NCBI GenBank assembly: GCA_937875615.1
Contig: CALNBU010000769.1
Location: forward strand, 1-9,474
DNA: 9,474 nucleotides
Reading direction: 5' to 3'
Source: an uncultured Archangium sp.
GTDB lineage: Bacteria; Myxococcota; Myxococcia; Myxococcales; Myxococcaceae
Shown here piece after piece: positions 6,398 through 9,474 of the stretch (its first letter is position 1; every line of letters begins with the position of its first letter). Both the position numbers and the translations under genes were made by a program. The notes under the pieces were generated by a model. The model saw only the letters and a program-made list of their open reading frames with translations, searched no databases and was not told the origin of the DNA.

Positions 6398-7413
6398 CAC
6401 GCTTCCCGGGTGAGGATCTCGGAGCCGACGTCGTTGACCACGATGGTGTGCTCGAACTGCGCCGCGCGCTTGAGGTCCCTGGTCACGGCCGTCCAGTCGT
6501 CGTCCCAGGTCGTCTCTTCGTGGGTGCCCAGGGCGATCATCGGCTCGATGGTGAAGGTCATGCCGGGGAGCATCCGGGTGTTCGACTTCGCGTCGAAGAA
6601 GTGCGGGATCTGCAGCCCGGAGTGGAAGACGTCGCCGATGCCGTGGCCGCAGTAGGCCCGCACCACGCCGTAGCCGTATTGCTCCGCGTGCTGCTCGATG
6701 GCGCGGCCGATGTCCGAGACCGGACGGTTGGGCTTCACCGCCTCGATGCCCTTCATCATGCACTCGTGGGTGACGCGCACCAGCTGGCGGCTGCGCTCAT
6801 CGACCTCACCGCAGAGGAAGGTGGCGTTGGTGTCGCCGTGCATGCCGTCGAGGAAGATGGTGACGTCGAGGTTGACGATGTCGCCGTCTTCCAGCGGGCG
6901 GTCATCGGGGATGCCGTGGCAGATGACCTCGTTCACCGAGGTGCACAGCGACTTGGGGAAACCGCGGTAGCCCAGCGGGCTGGGGTAGCCCCCGGCCTGG
7001 ATGGTCAATTCATGCACGTAGGCGTCGAGCTCGTCGGTGGTGACGCCGGGCTTCACCAACTCGCCCGCCAGCCGGAGGATGCGCGCCGCCTCGCGACAGG
7101 CCCGGCGCATGCGCACCAGCTCCTCGTCGGTGCGCCCCAGCCGGCCGGTGCCGCGCCCGGGTACGCCGGTCTCCCAGTAGTCGGGCCGGGCGATGTGCTC
7201 GGGCACCGGGCGCCTGGGCGAGACGCGGCCGGGCCGCACGCGGTGCGCCTCGAGCTGCACGCGCTCCTGCTTCGCGAACTCCGCGTCGTCGTCCTGGTGG
7301 CACTTCTTGTACTTCTTGCCCGAGCCGCACCAGCAGGCCTCGTTGGGGCGGGGCAGCTTGCCCGGCGGGCGTCGGGAGTCGGAGGGGGTGGCGGCAGCAG
7401 CGTCGGTCTTCAC
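6397..7413 (-). CDS. map: Type I methionine aminopeptidase with N-terminal SEC-C zinc motif
   Basis: Removes the initiator Met from nascent proteins. The 338-aa protein begins with a SEC-C motif at residues 23-40 (C27-x-C29-x8-C38-H39, with GSGKKYKKCH), a zinc-binding module known from SecA and related proteins. A basic Pro/Arg linker (about 50-95) and the catalytic domain (about 96-338) follow. The two-metal site is complete by comparison with E. coli MetAP: D183, D194, H257, E290, E321, with the substrate-pocket histidines H166 and H264. The start is GTG at 7413, overlapping the upstream stop by 4 nt (GTGA), with GAGAG about 6 nt before it. In SecA the SEC-C region contacts the ribosome, so here it may dock the enzyme near the exit tunnel; that is inference. 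All catalytic residues are present. Confidence 0.96.
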   Translation of the reverse strand: MKTDAAAATPSDSRRPPGKLPRPNEACWCGSGKKYKKCHQDDDAEFAKQERVQLEAHRVRPGRVSPRRPVPEHIARPDYWETGVPGRGTGRLGRTDEELVRMRRACREAARILRLAGELVKPGVTTDELDAYVHELTIQAGGYPSPLGYRGFPKSLCTSVNEVICHGIPDDRPLEDGDIVNLDVTIFLDGMHGDTNATFLCGEVDERSRQLVRVTHECMMKGIEAVKPNRPVSDIGRAIEQHAEQYGYGVVRAYCGHGIGDVFHSGLQIPHFFDAKSNTRMLPGMTFTIEPMIALGTHEETTWDDDWTAVTRDLKRAAQFEHTIVVNDVGSEILTREA

Positions 7414-7865
7414 GGGGAACTCTCGAGGCCTTCAAAGAAGTGTCGTTCGACGTCGTCGACGACGGTGATCAATCGAGGGCGTTTTACACGGCCCTGCGTG
7501 GCCTCGGCAAAGGCCAGCAGCTGTTCGGTCATGAACGCCGAGAGGAACAACAACATGGGCTTGTCTTTAACGCTCAGCCCCTCGGACAGCCACCGCTGGT
7601 TCCGCAGGAAGTCGGTGGAGGCCTCCAGCTCGCGGCCCAGCTCGAAGCGGGCGAGGGTGAAGGCCGCCCGGTAGAGCAGGGCGTGGGGCCGGTGCGGCGC
7701 GGCGACCACCACCGCGGGCGTCACCCCGTCGGCGAAGCGCGGCGGCCACTCGCGGAGCTCGTTGGCGAAGAGCCTGGCCACCTCCTTCAGCAGGTGCTCC
7801 AGCACCGGCACCGGCTTCTGGTCCAGCACCAGGTCCCAGCGCGAGGGTGGGCGCTTCGTCACCAT
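7410..7865 (-). CDS. Conserved-looking protein of unknown function upstream of map
   Basis: A 151-aa soluble protein with no signal peptide or membrane segment. It appears mostly helical: VLEHLLKEVARLFANEL (21-37), HALLYRAAFTLARFELGREL (61-80) and PMLLFLSAFMTEQLLAFAEA (103-122), ending in a charged region with VVDDVERHFFEGL (135-147). I do not recognise the family. Translation is supported by AAGGG at 7872-7876, 6 nt before the ATG, and by GC-rich third positions. Its stop overlaps the map start (GTGA), so it is very probably translated in step with the aminopeptidase. It begins 31 nt after the lipase-like gene. Confidence 0.8.
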   Translation of the reverse strand: MVTKRPPSRWDLVLDQKPVPVLEHLLKEVARLFANELREWPPRFADGVTPAVVVAAPHRPHALLYRAAFTLARFELGRELEASTDFLRNQRWLSEGLSVKDKPMLLFLSAFMTEQLLAFAEATQGRVKRPRLITVVDDVERHFFEGLESSP

Positions 7866-7896
7866 GGGGCGCCCTTGACACCCGCCCGACCTGAAT

Positions 7897-8691
7897 TCAA
7901 TCGCGCCGGCGCAGGCGGGCGGCGGTGGGCTCGGCGGGCACGGGGAGCCCGTAGCCGGAGAACAGCGCCCGGCGCACCTCCTGGTACACCGCGCGGTTGG
8001 TGAGGAACTCCCGGTGCACCACCTCCGGCAGCTCCACGTTGCGCAGGTTCGGCGCGTTCAGCTCCAGCACGCAGCTGGGGGGCGGGTTGACGCGGTCGGC
8101 GCGCGAGTACACCGAGGTCAGCTGCACCTCCCGGGGGAAGGTGCCCAGCTTGAGCCGGCGGATGAAGGGCGAGCGCGGCGTGAGCTGCCAGATGCTGCGC
8201 GAGATGAGGCCGTAGGCGGCCACCCCGAAGTACGCCGAGGGCGAGCCGTTGAAGGGCGTGCCGAGCGTCACCACGTTGCGCACCCGCTGCTCGCCGCCCA
8301 GGCGCTTCACGTAGTAGGTGCCGATGAGCCCGCCCTTGGAGTGGCCGACGATGGAGAGCGGCCCCATCTGCGGGTAGCGCACGTAGAGGCGCTCGACCTT
8401 CTCGCGCACCTTCTCGGCGAGGGCGTCGATGGCGTTGGTGTTGAACAGCTCCTTCCAGCCGCCGAGGTTGATGCTCCACACGCAGAACTGGTCTCTGCGC
8501 AGGCGGTGCTCGAGGATCTCGAAGCTCTGCCGCGTCGACATGAAGCCGTAGAGCAGCAGCACCGGCCGGGGGCAGTTGGTGAAGTCGGTCCGCCGCACCA
8601 CCTGGTTGGTGGCGCGGTCGAACTCGAAGTAGCCCTTGATGTATCGCGCATACTTCTTGAGTTGCCGCATGCGCAGCTCCAACGGCGACAT
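7897..8691 (-). CDS. Alpha/beta hydrolase, lipase-like, probably cytoplasmic
   Basis: A 264-aa serine hydrolase of the alpha/beta fold. The oxyanion-hole strand is PVLLLYGFM (43-51) and the nucleophile elbow is GHSKGG with S118. The likely acid is D199 in VYSRADRVNPP and the likely base H226 in EVVHREF. The VVTLGTPFNGS segment (140-150) is typical of triacylglycerol-lipase-like and PGAP1-like esterases. There is no signal peptide, so it probably acts inside the cell; the substrate is unknown, with lipid esters likely. The ATG at 8691 has AGG 8 nt upstream. A second in-frame ATG at 8670 has GGAG 6 nt upstream and is a real alternative, giving 257 aa. It lies 39 nt after the 197-aa unknown gene and 31 nt before the next, within the same operon. 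Confidence 0.88.
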   Translation of the reverse strand: MSPLELRMRQLKKYARYIKGYFEFDRATNQVVRRTDFTNCPRPVLLLYGFMSTRQSFEILEHRLRRDQFCVWSINLGGWKELFNTNAIDALAEKVREKVERLYVRYPQMGPLSIVGHSKGGLIGTYYVKRLGGEQRVRNVVTLGTPFNGSPSAYFGVAAYGLISRSIWQLTPRSPFIRRLKLGTFPREVQLTSVYSRADRVNPPPSCVLELNAPNLRNVELPEVVHREFLTNRAVYQEVRRALFSGYGLPVPAEPTAARLRRRD

Positions 8692-8730
8692 GGGCGGAGC
8701 CTACTCTCGCGGCCGCGGCTGGCGAACGCT

Positions 8731-9324
8731 TCAGCGCGCCGCGGTGCGGCAGAGCACGAACCAGTTGTCGAGCCGCCGGGTCCCGCGCCACGCGCGCCCG
8801 ACGGAGACGTGCGCCGAGACGCCGCGCACCACGTCGCTGGTGCGGTTGTAGACGAAGAACGAGAGGCGCGTGGCGTTGCTCCGCACCGGCGGCGCGCCGA
8901 GCAGCGGGCGGGGCGGCAGCCGCCGGTAGTCGACCAGCACCTCGGCGCCCTGCTGGGTCACCACGAAGTAGCCGGGGCCCACGAAGTTCTCGACCACCGG
9001 CCCGGCGCGGTTCCAGCCCCAGCGCTCCGTCGTCGTCAGCGCCGGCTCGTCGGGCACCGCGAAGAGCTTGGTGAAGCGGGTGAACGCGTACATCGAGTTC
9101 CGGCCCTGGTGTGGCAGGCCCTGGAGCGGCGGCGCGGAGGAGGGGGCCAGCGCCTCGAGCGTGATGGGCCGCGCGCCCTCGACCACCTCGAACAGCCGGG
9201 CCTGGTGCCGCGCGCTCAGCGCAAGGGTCTGGGTGATGCGTTTTGCGTCATCTAGGCTGTCGAGATGTTCGGCGAGGGCGGCGGGGTCTATGGCAGGGCG
9301 ATTCAACAGCTCGGAGAGGGTCAC
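8731..9324 (-). CDS. Hypothetical protein, first gene of the map operon
   Basis: A 197-aa protein I do not recognise. From a GTG start at 9324 it begins with a helical, leucine-containing part (about 1-60). A more compact region rich in aromatics and glycine follows, with GRNSMYAFTRFTKLFAVPDE (about 74-93), GWNRAGPVVENFVGPGYFVV (about 102-121) and LSFFVYNRTSDVVRG (about 153-167). It ends in RLDNWFVLCRT. There is no signal peptide or membrane helix. The frame also stays open to a GTG at 9366, which would add 14 residues and overlap the divergent gene; I prefer 9324 although neither start has a Shine-Dalgarno. The dense, non-repetitive sequence and lack of Arg/Ala shadow composition argue that it is real. 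It is followed after 39 nt by the lipase-like gene. Confidence 0.7.
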   Translation of the reverse strand: MTLSELLNRPAIDPAALAEHLDSLDDAKRITQTLALSARHQARLFEVVEGARPITLEALAPSSAPPLQGLPHQGRNSMYAFTRFTKLFAVPDEPALTTTERWGWNRAGPVVENFVGPGYFVVTQQGAEVLVDYRRLPPRPLLGAPPVRSNATRLSFFVYNRTSDVVRGVSAHVSVGRAWRGTRRLDNWFVLCRTAAR

Positions 9325-9332
9325 GGCGCGGT

Positions 9333-9474
9333 ATGGATAGCACTTCGATGAGCGGGTCGGACGCACGGCGACGGCTGGTGTTGGTGGTGGCCGACGCGGC
9401 GCTCGGCGGAGCGCTCGGCCCGCTGTTGTCCGACGGCGGCTTCGACGTGCGCGGCGATGTCGGCCAGACCGTGC
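9333..9474 (+). CDS. Start of a receiver-like regulatory protein (runs off right edge)
   Basis: From the ATG at 9333, 47 codons stay open to the window end. After a Ser/Asp/Arg leader, the pattern RRLVLVVADAALGGALGPLL then SDGGFDVRG matches beta1-alpha1-beta2 of a response-regulator receiver domain. The acidic pair normally found after beta1 is reduced to one Asp (VVAD), so it may be an atypical receiver. The phosphoacceptor Asp, expected about 30 residues further, is outside the window. GGAGAGG at 9313-9319 is 13 nt before the ATG, rather far; an ATG at 9348 is an alternative. It is divergent from the operon on its left with an 8-bp gap. Confidence 0.5.
   Translation, partial: MDSTSMSGSDARRRLVLVVADAALGGALGPLLSDGGFDVRGDVGQTV

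Noticed and set aside
5495..6763. 422-residue reading of the reductase frame
   Set aside because: The first 122 residues are the out-of-frame shadow of the map gene; the reductase motifs begin after the ATG at 6397, which overlaps the map stop.
6448..7674. Long plus-strand open frame opposite map and the 151-aa gene
   Set aside because: Antisense shadow; spans two genes with clear coding evidence on the other strand.
8014..9255. 413-residue plus-strand open frame
   Set aside because: Antisense to the hydrolase and the 197-aa gene; His/Arg/Ala-rich with no domain pattern.
1..9474. Mobile element, CRISPR array, tRNA/rRNA genes or toxin-antitoxin pair
   Set aside because: No transposase, direct-repeat array, cloverleaf or rRNA-like segment, and no small paired genes of the right type.

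Overview
The window is about 70% G+C, gene-dense and strongly biased to G/C at third codon positions. Together with a DNxGNG-type lipoprotein, a Rho with a long charged N-terminal extension and a SEC-C-fused methionine aminopeptidase, this suggests a myxobacterium (Myxococcota, probably Cystobacterineae-like). That assignment is inference from style and gene content; no marker gene proves it. The genes look chromosomal and mostly housekeeping. I see no transposase, phage gene, CRISPR array, tRNA or rRNA.

Left part (1-2498, minus strand): the first 149 codons of a catalase-peroxidase (KatG) run off the left edge. It carries a Sec-type signal peptide, so it is a probable periplasmic form. Its start is preceded by an AT-rich patch with a sigma-70-like promoter overlapped by a 7-1-7 palindrome that resembles PerR/Fur-family boxes. 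Upstream lies ligA (NAD+-dependent DNA ligase). Its catalytic part is intact, but one extra base near 765 puts the C-terminal BRCT domain out of frame.

Middle (2499-5492, plus strand): a 563-bp divergent region between ligA and rho holds a small Cys-rich lipoprotein gene, a candidate rho promoter and a perfect 11-bp inverted repeat in the rho leader. Then come rho (533 aa) and a 260-aa Cys-rich surface lipoprotein with a calcium-loop-like motif.

Right part (5495-9324, minus strand): five tightly packed genes, read from right to left. They encode a 197-aa protein of unknown function, a cytoplasmic lipase-like alpha/beta hydrolase, a 151-aa protein of unknown function, a SEC-C methionine aminopeptidase and an aldo/keto reductase. 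Gaps are 39 and 31 nt, followed by a 4-nt GTGA overlap and a 1-nt TGATG overlap, so this is very probably one operon with translational coupling at its distal end. At the right edge a plus-strand gene begins, divergent from the operon and only 8 bp away; it looks like the start of a receiver-type protein.

I do not see a clearly new multi-gene system here. The points most worth a second look are the exported KatG and its palindromic promoter, the ligA frameshift, the rho leader inverted repeat, and the coupling of two unknown proteins and a lipase to methionine aminopeptidase.
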